Notes: generated by a model not told the origin, from the sequence alone. DNA of 64,000 nucleotides from Gracilibacillus salitolerans (GCF_009650095.1 NZ_CP045915.1:4340001-4404000); one strand, 5' to 3'. Positions 8,447 through 17,810 are shown, numbered from the stretch's first letter. Program-made: numbers and translations.

Positions 8447-8510
8447 TTGACTATATTAATCAATTGATTAATAATGAAGGTGATTTTAATTAAACGATTG
8501 ATTAATTACA
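8447..8510 (+). promoter_or_regulatory. Promoter with palindromic operator for the TetR-CYP102A pair
   Basis: TTGACT (8447-8452) and AATAAT (8470-8475) are 17 bases apart. The spacer holds a perfect 18-bp palindrome, ATTAATCAATTGATTAAT (8455-8472), overlapping the -10. The half-site ATTGATTAAT recurs at about 8498-8507 just before the gene. A repressor bound here would block RNA polymerase, which fits autoregulation by the TetR protein encoded next. Confidence 0.75.
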
Positions 8511-8526
8511 GAAAGGAACTTCTATT

Positions 8527-9165
8527 ATGAATGTTGCAAATAGCAAAAAAGCACGCGGGAGACCTTTTAAAGATAAAGAAGTAGCAAAGAGGCAACTTTT
8601 AGGCTCTGCTACAAAGCTTTTTTCCACAAAAGGTTTTGAAGAAACAAGTCTCCGCGAAATTGCTTTAGATGCAAATGTGAATATGGCTCTAGTGAAGTAC
8701 CATTATGGTTCCAAGTTAAATTTATGGAAGGAAGTGATATCAAAACTCTCCGAGAAGGTGCTAGAAGTTAATGAATTCACTTTGGAAGAAGTCCGTGATG
8801 ATGCTGATATGAGAGCTTTGTTAGTTGAATTGTTTGACAAGATGGTTGACATGAGTTTCGAACATCAGGAGTTCAGTTTATTTATCATTAATGAAACCGT
8901 TCAACAAGGTGAAAGATTTGACCATTTATTCGATAAGTTAATCAAGCCTTTTCACGATCAATCTTATCCTTTCATTGTAAAAGGAATGGAATTAGGTATT
9001 CTTGAAGACCAGCATCCAGAAGAACTCATTGTCATGTTATTGTCATCTGTCTCATACCAACAGGCTGTCCCACATCTTATAGGGCAATTCACCAATGTAA
9101 TTAAAGATGAAGAGAAATGGAAACAAGAAATCAAACACAGTTTAAAAGTAAACTTTATCAAATAA
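8527..9165 (+). CDS. TetR-family repressor, FatR/Bm3R1-like
   Basis: A 212-residue TetR-type regulator. The N-terminal DNA-binding domain shows TKGFEETSLREIA and NVNMALVKYHYGSK (about residues 36-63); the remainder is a helical ligand-binding domain. AAAGGA precedes the ATG. It lies 33 bases upstream of a CYP102A gene on the same strand, the arrangement known for Bm3R1 with P450 BM3 and for FatR (YrhI) with YrhJ in Bacillus subtilis, where fatty acids release the repressor. The perfect palindrome in its own promoter (8455-8472) is the likely operator, and the two genes probably form one fatty-acid-inducible transcript (inference from the relatives). Confidence 0.88.
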   Translation: MNVANSKKARGRPFKDKEVAKRQLLGSATKLFSTKGFEETSLREIALDANVNMALVKYHYGSKLNLWKEVISKLSEKVLEVNEFTLEEVRDDADMRALLVELFDKMVDMSFEHQEFSLFIINETVQQGERFDHLFDKLIKPFHDQSYPFIVKGMELGILEDQHPEELIVMLLSSVSYQQAVPHLIGQFTNVIKDEEKWKQEIKHSLKVNFIK

Positions 9166-9198
9166 TACCATAACTCATCTCATGAAAGGGTGTTTCAA

Positions 9199-12100
9199 AT
9201 GGAAAAAACGACTACTATCCCTCAACCGAAAACCTATGGTCCGCTTGGTAATATCCCATTAGTAGATAAAGATAAACCAGTTTTATCCTTTATGGAACTA
9301 GCGGAAGATTACGGTCCCATTTTTCGACTTCAAACCCCAGGAAGTACCACCATTATCGTTTCTGGCCATGAACTAGTAGAAGAAGTCTGTGATCAATCAC
9401 GGTTTGATAAAAGTGTTGAGGGGGCTTTAGCAAAGGTTCGTGCCTTCAGTGGAGATGGGTTGTTTACCAGCTGGACCCACGAGGCTAACTGGAATAAAGC
9501 ACATAATATTCTCATGCCTACATTCAGTCAGCGGGCAATGAAGGATTACCATGCCAAGATGGTTGATATTGCCACACAACTTGTTCAAAAATGGACACGC
9601 CTGAATCCAAATGAAGAAGTGGATGTCCCCGCAGATATGACCCGTCTTACCTTAGACACGATCGGACTATGTGGTTTTAATTACCGCTTTAACAGTTATT
9701 ATCGTGAGACCCCACACCCTTTTATCACCAGCATGGTTCGTTCTCTCGATGAAGCGATGCACCAATTACAGCGACTGGATATACAAGACAAACTAATGGT
9801 GAGAACAAAGCGCCAATTTCAGCATGATATTCAATCCATGTTTTCTTTAGTAGATAATATTATTACTGAACGTAAAGCCAATGGAAACCAGGAAGAAAAC
9901 GACTTACTTTCCCGTATGTTAAATGTGAAGGATCCGGAAACAGGCGAAAATCTAGATGATGAAAATATTCGTTACCAAATCATCACCTTTTTAATTGCCG
10001 GGCATGAGACTACAAGTGGATTATTATCCTTTGCACTTTATTTCCTACTGAAAAATCCAGATAAATTGAAAAAAGCCTATGAAGAAGTAGACGAAGTATT
10101 AACAGGCCCCACTCCAACATATAAACAAGTTCTACAGCTTAAGTATGTTCGAATGATTTTAAATGAATCGTTACGTCTATGGCCTACTGCACCAGCATTC
10201 AGCCTTTATGCAAAAGAAGACACAGTAATTGGCGGGAAATACCCAATTAAGAAAGGGGAAGATCGTCTTACCGTTCTAATTCCACAGCTACATCGTGATA
10301 AGGCTGCATGGGGAGACGCCGCCGAAGAATTCCGTCCTGAACGGTTTGAAGACCCAGAAAAAGTCCCTCACCATGCTTATAAACCATTTGGAAATGGTCA
10401 ACGGGCATGTATCGGTATGCAGTTTGCCCTTCATGAAGCTACTCTCGTACTGGGAATGCTTCTTCAACATTTTGAATTTATCGATGACCAAGACTATCAG
10501 CTTGATGTGAAGCAAACATTAACACTAAAGCCAGGCGATTTTAATATTAGAGTTCAATCTCGTAATCAATCTTCTGCCATTGCACCAGTAGTAGAGACGC
10601 CGGATGATGATGAGCAAGTCGAACAAAAGAAAGTGGCTTCTGTTTCTGGACTTAATGATCGTCCACTACTTGTTCTTTACGGCTCTGATACAGGAACAGC
10701 AGAAGGTGTTGCACGAGAGTTGGCGGACACGGCTAGTTTACACGGTGTTCAAACAGAAGTAGCACCTCTTAACGATCGAGTCGGAAATCTGCCTAAAGAA
10801 GGGGCAGTTCTTATTGTGAGTTCCTCTTATAACGGAAATCCGCCAACCAATGCCGGTCAGTTTATACAATGGCTAGAAGAATTAAACCCAGGTGAGCTTA
10901 CTGATGTCCATTATGCGGTGTTTGGCTGTGGAGACCTTAACTGGGCCAGTACCTATCAGCATGTCCCAAGAACAATCGATGAACTGCTTGCCCAGAAAGG
11001 AGCAACCCGGTTCTCAGCACGTGGAGAAGGGAATGTCAGTGGAGACTTTGAAGAGCAGTTCGACCAATGGAAAAGTAACATGTGGTCGGACGCGATGAAT
11101 ACTTTCGGATTAGAACTCAATGAAAATATAGAAAAAGAACGGAATACATTAAGCCTTGAGTTTGTCAGTGGACTTGGAAGTTCCCCGCTTGCTCGCTCGT
11201 ACGAAGCAGTGAATGCGACAATTGTAGAAAATTATGAGCTCCAATCTGCTGACAGTGATCGAAGCACACGACATATCGAGATTGCCTTACCGCAAGAAAT
11301 TACTTATCAAGAAGGAGACCATCTCGGAGTGCTTCCTCACAACAGTGAAGAAATTGTCAACCGTGTGGTACAGAGATTTAAGTTAAACGAAAATGATCAA
11401 GTAATGCTCTCAGCAAGTGGGCGAAACGTAACACATTTACCACTTAATGTGCCTGTTAGTATACATGATCTTCTTAGCCATAGTGTGGAATTACAAGAAG
11501 CAGCAACCAGAGCTCAAATAAGAGAATTGGCATCTTTTACTAGTTGCCCTCCGCACAAACATGAATTAGAACATTTAGTGGAAGATGGAATTTATCAGGA
11601 TCAAATATTAAAGAAACGTATTTCCATGTTAGATCTTCTCGAAAAATATGAAGCATGTGAAATGCCGTTTGAGCGTTTTTTAGAACTTCTTCCTGCACTC
11701 AAACCGCGTTACTATTCTATTTCAAGTTCAGCACTCGTTGCCAAGGATCGCCTAAGCATTACTGTCAGTGTTGTAAGTGGACCTTCATGGAGTGGACTAG
11801 GAGAATATAAAGGGATCGCTTCTAACTATTTAGCTCAATGTAACATTGACGACAATATAGCTTGTTTTATTCGTACTCCGCAATCTAATTTTCAGTTGCC
11901 AGAAAATCCAGAAACTCCAATTATTATGGTTGGACCAGGAACTGGGATTGCACCATTTCGAGGTTTCTTACAAGCTCGTCGTATTCAAAGACAGAAGGGG
12001 ATAAAGTTGGGAGAAGCTCACTTATACTTCGGGTGTCGTGATCCTAAGCAAGATTATCTTTATCGTCAAGAATTAGAGAAAGATGAAACGGATGGTTTAA

Positions 12101-12378
12101 CATCATTGCACACAGCCTTTTCTCGCTTAGAAGGGCAGCCTAAAACATATGTACAGCATTTAATGAGACAAGATGGAGTTCCATTAATTTCATTATTAGA
12201 TAATGGAGCTCACCTATATGTATGTGGTGATGGTAATCAAATGGCGCCCGATGTAGAAAATACGCTTTGTCAGATTTACCAAGAACACCATAGTGTTAGT
12301 GAACAAGAGGCAAAAGATTGGTTGGAGCAGTTACAACGTGAAGGACGGTATGGGAAAGATGTTTGGAGTGGGATTTAA
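9199..12378 (+). CDS. cyp102A: Self-sufficient cytochrome P450 CYP102A (P450-NADPH reductase fusion)
   Basis: Single-chain fatty-acid monooxygenase of 1059 residues that hydroxylates long-chain fatty acids near the omega end with NADPH and oxygen. The heme domain has AGHETTS in the I helix, the ExxR helix (NESLRLWPT) and the heme-ligand loop [10 protein letters not shown] with Cys404. An FMN domain begins at [14 protein letters not shown], and an FAD/NADPH reductase domain follows with [20 protein letters not shown] and a C-terminal [10 protein letters not shown]. All parts are intact and length matches P450 BM3. The start is ATG 9199, six bases after GAAAGGGTG, not the GTG at 9190 inside that ribosome binding site. 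It is expected to be controlled by the TetR protein upstream. Confidence 0.96.
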   Translation: MEKTTTIPQPKTYGPLGNIPLVDKDKPVLSFMELAEDYGPIFRLQTPGSTTIIVSGHELVEEVCDQSRFDKSVEGALAKVRAFSGDGLFTSWTHEANWNKAHNILMPTFSQRAMKDYHAKMVDIATQLVQKWTRLNPNEEVDVPADMTRLTLDTIGLCGFNYRFNSYYRETPHPFITSMVRSLDEAMHQLQRLDIQDKLMVRTKRQFQHDIQSMFSLVDNIITERKANGNQEENDLLSRMLNVKDPETGENLDDENIRYQIITFLIAGHETTSGLLSFALYFLLKNPDKLKKAYEEVDEVLTGPTPTYKQVLQLKYVRMILNESLRLWPTAPAFSLYAKEDTVIGGKYPIKKGEDRLTVLIPQLHRDKAAWGDAAEEFRPERFEDPEKVPHHAYKPFGNGQRACIGMQFALHEATLVLGMLLQHFEFIDDQDYQLDVKQTLTLKPGDFNIRVQSRNQSSAIAPVVETPDDDEQVEQKKVASVSGLNDRPLLVLYGSDTGTAEGVARELADTASLHGVQTEVAPLNDRVGNLPKEGAVLIVSSSYNGNPPTNAGQFIQWLEELNPGELTDVHYAVFGCGDLNWASTYQHVPRTIDELLAQKGATRFSARGEGNVSGDFEEQFDQWKSNMWSDAMNTFGLELNENIEKERNTLSLEFVSGLGSSPLARSYEAVNATIVENYELQSADSDRSTRHIEIALPQEITYQEGDHLGVLPHNSEEIVNRVVQRFKLNENDQVMLSASGRNVTHLPLNVPVSIHDLLSHSVELQEAATRAQIRELASFTSCPPHKHELEHLVEDGIYQDQILKKRISMLDLLEKYEACEMPFERFLELLPALKPRYYSISSSALVAKDRLSITVSVVSGPSWSGLGEYKGIASNYLAQCNIDDNIACFIRTPQSNFQLPENPETPIIMVGPGTGIAPFRGFLQARRIQRQKGIKLGEAHLYFGCRDPKQDYLYRQELEKDETDGLTSLHTAFSRLEGQPKTYVQHLMRQDGVPLISLLDNGAHLYVCGDGNQMAPDVENTLCQIYQEHHSVSEQEAKDWLEQLQREGRYGKDVWSGI

Positions 12379-12435
12379 TTACTAAGTTTATAGAATAATA
12401 GATGTGAGTATATATGTAGTGATCGACATCTCTAT

Positions 12436-12495
12436 CATCAACAGAAGAGAATCAGGGGAAGTTTTGTGTTCCCTTTGGTTCTCTTTTGTTGTTAA
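12436..12495 (+). terminator. Terminator-like hairpin after CYP102A
   Basis: An imperfect long inverted repeat pairs AACAGAAGAGAA (about 12440-12451) with TTCTCTTTTGTT and GGGGAA with TTCCC, leaving a short loop, followed by a T-rich stretch. It lies between convergent genes and may serve both. Confidence 0.5.
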
Positions 12496-12516
12496 TGTAT
12501 AGATTGTATCTTTACC

Positions 12517-13197
12517 CTAATTATGAATATTTAACAGTTTGATTAATTCGATGATTTCTTCATCGTTACTTGGATCAATGTACACTTGCTCTGTATTTCC
12601 AATAATATCTTCGGTTATTTTTCGCATCGTGCCTTCATCTAGATCATCAGAGGAATCCCAACGTAAAGGAACATTGTATACGTTAATCGTGCCATCGCCA
12701 TTACCACTATAAGTTACTGACCCATCAACTAAACGGGCACCTGCTAATTGGATAACATCTTCTGGATAGCTAGCACTTGTGTCATCATTAGGATTAATAG
12801 GTTCGCCAGCTGGAATATGTCGAACATTCAATTCATCTAGCTCTTGATTTGGTCCAAGTTGCAACCAAACTCGAGCATACTCTATTTGTTCACTAGAATA
12901 TGAAGATAGTGTCTCTTTATTATCTTGTGCATTTGAGGCATTATCTTCAGACGTGGTACCATCCGAATCATTAACAGTTTCTTCTGAAGGGGTGTCATCT
13001 ACATCCTCAGTTTCTGACTCCTCTACTTCATTTGTTGATGTACTTTTGTCTGTTTCGGTGGTATCTTTTTCTGTTGATTCTAAAACTGAACTATTTTCTG
13101 AAGAATCAGTTGAGGATTCTTCGTTGGTATTACTAGCACATCCTACTAGCATTAATAAAGCAACATTTAAACTAAGGATTATTGTTAGTTTTTTCAT
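12517..13197 (-). CDS. Acidic, Ser/Thr/Glu-rich lipoprotein of unknown function
   Basis: A 226-residue predicted lipoprotein: signal peptide with lipobox LVGC (Cys19), then about 75 residues of low-complexity Ser/Thr/Glu/Asp sequence that looks like a wall-spanning linker. A compact C-terminal domain of about 120 residues starts near SSEQIEYARVWLQLG and contains SYPEDVIQLAG, VTYSGNGDGTINVYNVP and a closing helix. I have seen this layout in Bacillaceae lipoproteins but cannot name the domain. AAAGGAACG precedes the ATG. It is transcribed towards CYP102A and has no obvious operon partner. Confidence 0.75.
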   Translation of the reverse strand: MKKLTIILSLNVALLMLVGCASNTNEESSTDSSENSSVLESTEKDTTETDKSTSTNEVEESETEDVDDTPSEETVNDSDGTTSEDNASNAQDNKETLSSYSSEQIEYARVWLQLGPNQELDELNVRHIPAGEPINPNDDTSASYPEDVIQLAGARLVDGSVTYSGNGDGTINVYNVPLRWDSSDDLDEGTMRKITEDIIGNTEQVYIDPSNDEEIIELIKLLNIHN

Positions 13198-13551
13198 TTG
13201 TTAATCGTTCCTTTCATTATTGCAAAACCGATTAAAGTTCCGTAAATCATCCACTCCAAAAATTTTGTGAGCTAATTGAATCCTTCATTTTATTCATCAG
13301 AACCCTCTACTTTTCCTGTTAATTTTGTGTTTTCCTCAAAGTGAATCTCAGGTTTATTATAATCTACTTTAGGATAATATGCATTTCTTTTATTGATGCT
13401 TCCTCCTTCTGGGGGAACCACCTATGTCATTGTTCTTTCTACACCATTTAAATATTTGATACTCATGAAACTCTCATTTTCTTCTCAGTATTTTATCAGA
13501 ATAAATTGGTAGCATATAAATATAACAACAAGACAGGAGAGGAAGAGGAAA
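13198..13551. other. Intergenic stretch with an unrecognised open fragment
   Basis: No intact gene is supported. On the minus strand 13290-13421 stays open for 43 codons from a GTG that follows a stop codon directly (VVPPEGGSINKRN at its start, TGKVEGSDE at its end). The composition is protein-like but there is no good ribosome binding site, so it may be the tail of a decayed gene. The remainder holds the upstream regions of the two divergent lipoprotein genes. Confidence 0.4.
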
Positions 13552-13878
13552 ATGAAAAAGCTATTGATGATTACTAGTGTTCTTACAATTATACTTACGG
13601 CTTGTGGTAGCCAACAACCTGAAGTTCAGATTTCAAAAGAAGAAAGTAAGGAAGAGACAGCAAATGATGAATTACCAGAGTACCACATACTCAACCAACA
13701 TATTGATCTGACAACTCTAGAGAAAACAACAGTCGAAGATAATTCAGAGAAAAGAGTACTTATATTTGAGACAGAGACAGGAAAACAAGAATACAAGAGT
13801 GTTTATATCAAGGAAAAAAGCAGACTAAAACTCATTCATTTTGGCGAAGAAGGTGTCCTTTTTAATCAACAAATTTGA
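13552..13878 (+). CDS. Small lipoprotein of unknown function
   Basis: A 108-residue protein with a lipoprotein signal peptide (lipobox LTAC, Cys18), a short charged linker rich in Lys and Glu, and a beta-rich C-terminal part (EKRVLIFETETGKQEYKSVY). GAGAGGAAGAGG precedes the ATG. I do not recognise a family. It is divergent from the larger lipoprotein gene at 12517-13197 and convergent with the HIT gene. Confidence 0.7.
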   Translation: MKKLLMITSVLTIILTACGSQQPEVQISKEESKEETANDELPEYHILNQHIDLTTLEKTTVEDNSEKRVLIFETETGKQEYKSVYIKEKSRLKLIHFGEEGVLFNQQI

Positions 13879-13896
13879 AACGTTACTAAATGAAAT

Positions 13897-14370
13897 TTAA
13901 TAAGCTTTCTTCATTAACTCATCGATTTCTTTATTTAACTTCTTTTTTAATTCGCCATGTGTTTCATGAGAGTATTTGTCTTCAGGATTACGCCATTTTT
14001 CACTAGAGTATTGCCAAACCGGATAAGGAATTCGTTCTTCTGGTTCCCAATTATAGCGTGGGAACACATGTGCATGTAGATAAGCGTCTGTATTCCCGTA
14101 AATGGAATAATTAATTCTTCTAGGTTCACATACTTTTATAATGGCTTCTCCAATCAAACTCATATCTAATAAGTAGTCACTTCGTTGTTTAAAATCAAGT
14201 TCTTCTAGTGAGTCATACATTTTTAATGGTAAAAGCACACAATACCCTGGTAGAAATTGAGTATCGCCAATGGCAGCAAAACCACTTCTCATTTTGGTAA
14301 TAATCATTGGATTTTCCCCACGGTGCGCAGATTCTATTCTATCTTTTTTCCACTCTTCATTTATGGTCAT
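13897..14370 (-). CDS. HIT-family hydrolase-like protein
   Basis: A 157-residue cytoplasmic protein of the histidine-triad superfamily (nucleotide hydrolases or transferases such as Ap4A hydrolase). The triad segment reads GNTDAYLHAHVFPRY: the second and third His of HxHxH are present, the first is Tyr, which occurs in some HIT subfamilies. LPGYCVLLPLKMYDSLEEL matches the strand-helix segment before the triad in the fold. GGGAGAG precedes the ATG. The substrate cannot be inferred. Confidence 0.75.
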   Translation of the reverse strand: MTINEEWKKDRIESAHRGENPMIITKMRSGFAAIGDTQFLPGYCVLLPLKMYDSLEELDFKQRSDYLLDMSLIGEAIIKVCEPRRINYSIYGNTDAYLHAHVFPRYNWEPEERIPYPVWQYSSEKWRNPEDKYSHETHGELKKKLNKEIDELMKKAY

Positions 14371-14506
14371 ATTGTATCTCTCCCTTAAGATAAAATAAAG
14401 ATAATCGATTGAATTGCCAACACCTTGATGTGGCTGTTGGCAGGATAATTGATGTCAACTGTCATAACCATGGTGCTAGTAAAAAGCAAGGTTGCAGAAT
14501 GAAGTT

Positions 14507-14668
14507 TTATTTATTTTCTAAATCTTCTATTCGCTTTTCTAAATGCTCTATCCTTTTCATTAATTCACTATTGGCGCTTTTCATTCGACTAGGTATCAAT
14601 TTAATTAATGAAATAAAGAATAAGAATAAGACGACAGCACCTAGAAAATATCCAATGATGATTTCCAT
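14507..14668 (-). CDS. Small membrane protein with C-terminal coiled coil
   Basis: A 53-residue gene: ATG at 14668, stop TAA at 14507, with AAAGAGGTG eight bases upstream. The protein starts MEIIIGYFLGAVVLFLFF, giving one transmembrane helix (about 3-25), then a charged amphipathic tail (SELMKRIEHLEKRIEDL) with heptad spacing typical of a coiled coil. A plus-strand ORF across the same bases lacks these signals. The function is unknown. It may share a transcript with the two membrane-protein genes upstream. Confidence 0.7.
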   Translation of the reverse strand: MEIIIGYFLGAVVLFLFFISLIKLIPSRMKSANSELMKRIEHLEKRIEDLENK

Positions 14669-14716
14669 CGGAAACACCTCTTTCCTTTTTTTAACTGTTT
14701 ATCTTGATGATTCTCG

Positions 14717-14923
14717 CTATTTTTCTTTTTTGCGTAATATAGACCAAAATATAATGATTACTATAAGTGTATAGTAGCCCGTGTAATCCTTTGGAATAGA
14801 GAATAATAGGATTGTAGCAATTATAAAAAATGGTGGTATTAGTATCCAATATCGCTTATTTTTAAAGTGTTTAATTACGATTCCCTTCTGTATACGTGGC
14901 CCACTAATCTTTATCACTATCAA
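14717..14923 (-). CDS. Small two-helix membrane protein
   Basis: A 68-codon ORF overlapping the end of the YrvL-like gene by 20 bases. It encodes a basic N-terminus (KHFKNKRYW) and two hydrophobic helices separated by SIPKDYTGYY, ending RKKEK. The start is uncertain: TTG at 14923 or GTG at 14917 would be translationally coupled to the upstream gene, since no clear ribosome binding site is seen. I do not recognise a family. Confidence 0.45.
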   Translation of the reverse strand: MIVIKISGPRIQKGIVIKHFKNKRYWILIPPFFIIATILLFSIPKDYTGYYTLIVIIIFWSILRKKEK

Positions 14924-15347
14924 AGACTATTTCTAATACGGCAAGCAGTAATGCGACGATGATCTCTGCTTTCAAGGACAATGTAATACTCCTCATCAAT
15001 TCATCCACCGTAAACAGGACTAGCCAGTTTGATAGGAATTCAAAACTGAACCGAATAAATCCTATCTTGATCTTTCCTGTCATATTACGGACAGTCAACT
15101 TGAAGAAAGCTTTGAAAAACAATTCGACAATTACTCCTAGAACGAAGAAGCTGACAACAAAGCCAAGCAGCGACCAGATGGAATGATACTGAACACCGAG
15201 AAGCTCGAAAAGTCCTGCAAGCCCAAAGAAAAAGACTCCTATTATGAAGCCGACTACAAGGAAAATGAGAAGTGCTATTGCAAAAACGGTTATTATTTTT
15301 TCTTTTTTATTCATATCTCGAAATGAATCATTATTATGTTGTGGCAT
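14904..15347 (-). CDS. YrvL-like integral membrane protein
   Basis: A 147-residue protein with about four hydrophobic segments. The early part MNKKEKIITVFAIALLIFL and FFGLAGLFELLGVQYHSIWS resembles the YrvL family, whose founder in Bacillus subtilis is linked to negative regulation of the SigO/RsoA system. GAAGGAG nine bases before the ATG at 15347 supports this start rather than the internal Met12. The assignment is from memory of the family pattern; no sigO-like gene is seen nearby. Confidence 0.6.
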   Translation of the reverse strand: MPQHNNDSFRDMNKKEKIITVFAIALLIFLVVGFIIGVFFFGLAGLFELLGVQYHSIWSLLGFVVSFFVLGVIVELFFKAFFKLTVRNMTGKIKIGFIRFSFEFLSNWLVLFTVDELMRSITLSLKAEIIVALLLAVLEIVFDSDKD

Positions 15348-15641
15348 AGGTTGTTGCTCCTTCTCTATCTCTAGGGACTCTTAATAGTTTCATTTAAAGA
15401 CCAAGCAAGCAGTACATTCACCCTCTGCGATTCCTGCTTATACCTACTCCTCTAGAAGAGAACTTGCTTTTCTTTGGAGTTGCTTTTGATTCTGCTCTTG
15501 ATAAGAGTTTAGATTTAAGGCTAAGTTTTTCAAATGAATACTTTTGTTATATTTTAACATAAAGCTAGATTTTCTTCAGTCAGTGTTTAAGAACAATGAT
15601 CCTTTAACTTTTCGATACTTTGAACAGGAATTTAACAATTT

Positions 15642-16643
15642 ATGTCGAATATTCTAGAAATAAAGGATGTGATTTCGATTATTATTAAAAAACGACAGGA
15701 ACCTGAAAGTATTTTGATGTTGAAACGTGGACTGAAACGAATCAGTAAACAAAGGCGTGACATGGAGTTGGAACTTCGCAATATCAAGCAAGGCTATCAT
15801 GCTGAATGCGAACTTGATTTTTACTTGGAACGAATCGGAATTAACTCAAACGATGTAATTGTTCTTCAAGACCTCCGCCTCCCCGCTGCAGATCGGCATT
15901 CCTTTTTTCAAATGGATAACCTTCTCCTTACCTCATACTTTGCGGTCAACATTGATGTAAAAAGCCAACCTGGTAAATTCACCTTTCAAAACAACGCGCG
16001 AAACTTCCAATACTATTTGCATGGAAAAAAATACGGGATGACGCATCCTATATCACAGGTAGACGAGCAGCGTGATCAACTTCGATTCTGGCTCGGTGCT
16101 GGGTGGGAGAATTATCCGATCGTCAATCTAGTAGCTTTAGCAGATCCAAATGCAGAGATAGCGACGGATTCGAGTAGCGATTGGGTATATGAGTGTGTTA
16201 TGCCATTTGCGTTATTGAAGGATTCATTTAAGCGTGCTACTAAGCAGTATACGCAATCCTTTTTTCAATTAAGTGAGCTGACGCGTATTGGTTATCAGTT
16301 AGCGCAGGCACATTGTAAACCTGAGTTGCATTATTGGAAAAGATTCGGAATTGAACTTGGAGATGTCGAGAGCGGGGTGCTTTGCCCTTTTTGCGGTAAG
16401 TTGGCGATGGATCGATTGCGGGTCATATGGGATTGCCCTCATTGCGGTGGACGAGATCGTCGCGCACATGTCATGAGCATATTCGATCATTTTGTATTTG
16501 TAAAACCGACGATGACGAATCAAGAATGCAGGGAGTTTTTGCATGTGGAAAAGGAACATACTGCTAGGGCTTTAATGACAAACGCTGGGATATTAGATTG
16601 GAATGGAAGTAATAGAGGTCGAGTGTATGTTTTGAAGAAGTGA
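15642..16643 (+). CDS. NERD-domain protein with C-terminal zinc ribbon
   Basis: A 333-residue protein. The N-terminal half is a NERD (nuclease-related) domain: a basic helix followed by GYHAECELDFYLERIG, VLQDLRLP, FFQMDNLLLTSYFAVNIDVKS, and a later HPISQVDEQRDQL. The C-terminal part has a CPFCG...CPHCGG zinc ribbon and a RAHVMSIFDHF motif, as in other Bacillaceae NERD proteins. Function is not established for the family; a nucleic-acid processing role is inferred from the nuclease-like fold. The ribosome binding site is weak (AGGA 12 bases upstream). The 290 bases before it contain no supported gene. A periodic repeat array begins directly after its stop. Confidence 0.82.
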   Translation: MSNILEIKDVISIIIKKRQEPESILMLKRGLKRISKQRRDMELELRNIKQGYHAECELDFYLERIGINSNDVIVLQDLRLPAADRHSFFQMDNLLLTSYFAVNIDVKSQPGKFTFQNNARNFQYYLHGKKYGMTHPISQVDEQRDQLRFWLGAGWENYPIVNLVALADPNAEIATDSSSDWVYECVMPFALLKDSFKRATKQYTQSFFQLSELTRIGYQLAQAHCKPELHYWKRFGIELGDVESGVLCPFCGKLAMDRLRVIWDCPHCGGRDRRAHVMSIFDHFVFVKPTMTNQECREFLHVEKEHTARALMTNAGILDWNGSNRGRVYVLKK

Positions 16644-16651
16644 TATTCTTT

Positions 16652-16850
16652 ATCAAAGGAACAAGGCGGGCTCTTCCTTGGATTAGTGCTCCGCTTCCTT
16701 GGATTTCTGCTTCTGTTCCTTGGATATAAGCATTTATCCAAGGAAGGGAAAGCTTTTTCCAAGGAAGGGAAGCCATTATCCAAGGAGCGAGGAGTTCTGT
16801 TCCTTGGATTAATGGTCCGCTTCCTTGGATATCACCGATTATCCAAGGAA
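16652..16850. repeat. 21-bp-periodic array of TCCTTGGA elements in both orientations
   Basis: Nine exact copies of the 8-mer TCCTTGGA or its complement TCCAAGGA lie at 16675, 16696, 16717, 16737, 16758, 16779, 16801, 16822 and 16842. Centre-to-centre distances are 21, 21, 20, 21, 21, 22, 21 and 20 bases. Orientation runs forward x3, reverse x3, forward x2, reverse x1; a degenerate reverse copy (TCAAAGGA, 16653) extends the phase upstream by 22 bases. Flanks are extended (TTCCTTGGAT). About two DNA helical turns separate neighbours. A second array of the same kind is at 27148-27238. ORFs crossing the array are artefacts of the repeat. Confidence 0.9.
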
Positions 16851-16975
16851 CAGAATATTCATCATGAAAGTGAAAGTCATAATGACCTCCGCTCAAGTGC
16901 CGACCTCTATCTATTTTTCTATTAAAAACCCTTGAACCTTAATTTGATAACATTGTTCTAACACAAGCAAAATAA

Positions 16976-17004
16976 TTGCTAAAAAAGTTAATTTATGCTA
17001 TAAT
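16976..17004 (+). promoter_or_regulatory. Sigma-A promoter for the methyltransferase pseudogene
   Basis: TTGCTA (16976-16981) and a perfect TATAAT (16999-17004) are separated by 17 bases. The predicted start near 17011 leaves a short leader that contains the hairpin at 17029-17066. Confidence 0.65.
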
Positions 17005-17028
17005 TTACAAATATTATTTTAATGCTAT

Positions 17029-17066
17029 AATAAGATTCTCCTGGCCAGGGGAATCTTATTTTTTTT
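17029..17066 (+). terminator. Leader terminator or attenuator before the methyltransferase pseudogene
   Basis: AATAAGATTC (17029-17038) pairs with GAATCTTATT (17051-17060); the interior CCTGGCCAGG is itself self-complementary. Eight T residues follow, then AGGAGG at 17071. A strong intrinsic terminator between promoter and ribosome binding site suggests that the gene was once controlled by attenuation. Confidence 0.7.
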
Positions 17067-17084
17067 ATATAGGAGGAAGATGCT

Positions 17085-17766
17085 ATGAAGCAAAATGAGT
17101 CAAGTCTAACTTCCTTAGTATCGGCTTTTGGTCGCGCGCATCACCATAGATACGACACACCTAAAATTTTCGATGATTTTATTGCGAACGATCTAATTTC
17201 CGAAGACGAATTTTCAGCTATTAGTAAGAATATGATTAACGGAATCCAGTTTTTTAACAAAGACATTGGGCAGCGTTTTAAAGATAATCCAGAAGAAATT
17301 TTGAAATGGATAACACAAGTACAGCTTTCTCCAACCCCCTTAGCACGTGCAGCATATTGCGAGAAAGTATTACTTCATGAAGTTGAGTTAGGTTCAAAAC
17401 AGTATGTCATACTTGGAGCGGGGTTAGACACTTTTGCTTTTAGGCATCCAGAATTGACCGACAGCTTTATTTACCAACGTTCCTCCAGGCAGCTCTATTG
17501 TTTTTGATTATGCAGATGAAAAACTCTTTGAAGAAAAGGGCATTTCTAATCGAGTTGAAAATATGGTTAAAATGGCTGCGGCAAGTGGAGAACCAATGAA
17601 GTCGGGTTTTACTTATGCAGAAGTCGAGAATCTATTAGAAAAATCAGGTTTGCAAATTTATGAACATTTATCACCAACTAATATAAATGAGCTTTTCTTT
17701 GGAAATAGGACGGATTATTTAACTGCCTTCGAGACCATTCATTTTATCCATGCTGTAAAGCAATAA
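17085..17766 (+). pseudogene. Broken SAM-dependent methyltransferase (LCM/Ppm1 family)
   Basis: The first 125 or so codons match the N-terminus of class I methyltransferases of the leucine carboxyl methyltransferase type, including the SAM motif VILGAGLDTFAFRHPEL. The frame then changes near 17465 and stops at 17507. Another frame continues with the family's C-terminal part (PPGSSIVFDYADEKLF, then RVENMVKMAAASGEPM, to FETIHFIHAVKQ at 17766). Together these cover about 220 residues against the usual 270-300, so a segment between the SAM motif and PPGSS has been deleted out of frame. A good AGGAGG precedes the start, so the gene decayed after the signals were in place. Confidence 0.85.
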
Positions 17767-17810
17767 AAGTCTGTAGGTAATGGCTGTTCACGAACAGAAC
17801 ACACTAAAAT

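Noticed and set aside
13290..13421. Small gene on the minus strand
   Set aside because: It starts right after a stop codon without a convincing ribosome binding site; recorded only as a possible remnant.
14409..14774. Plus-strand 121-codon ORF
   Set aside because: It lies opposite two minus-strand small membrane genes, at least one with a strong ribosome binding site, and itself has none.
16652..16850. CRISPR array
   Set aside because: The conserved core is only 8-10 bases, orientation alternates, steps are 21 bases, and there are no cas genes.
16520..16925. Overlapping ORFs on both strands after the NERD gene
   Set aside because: They are artefacts of the TCCTTGGA array: the repeated peptide pattern arises from the DNA repeat, and none has a ribosome binding site.
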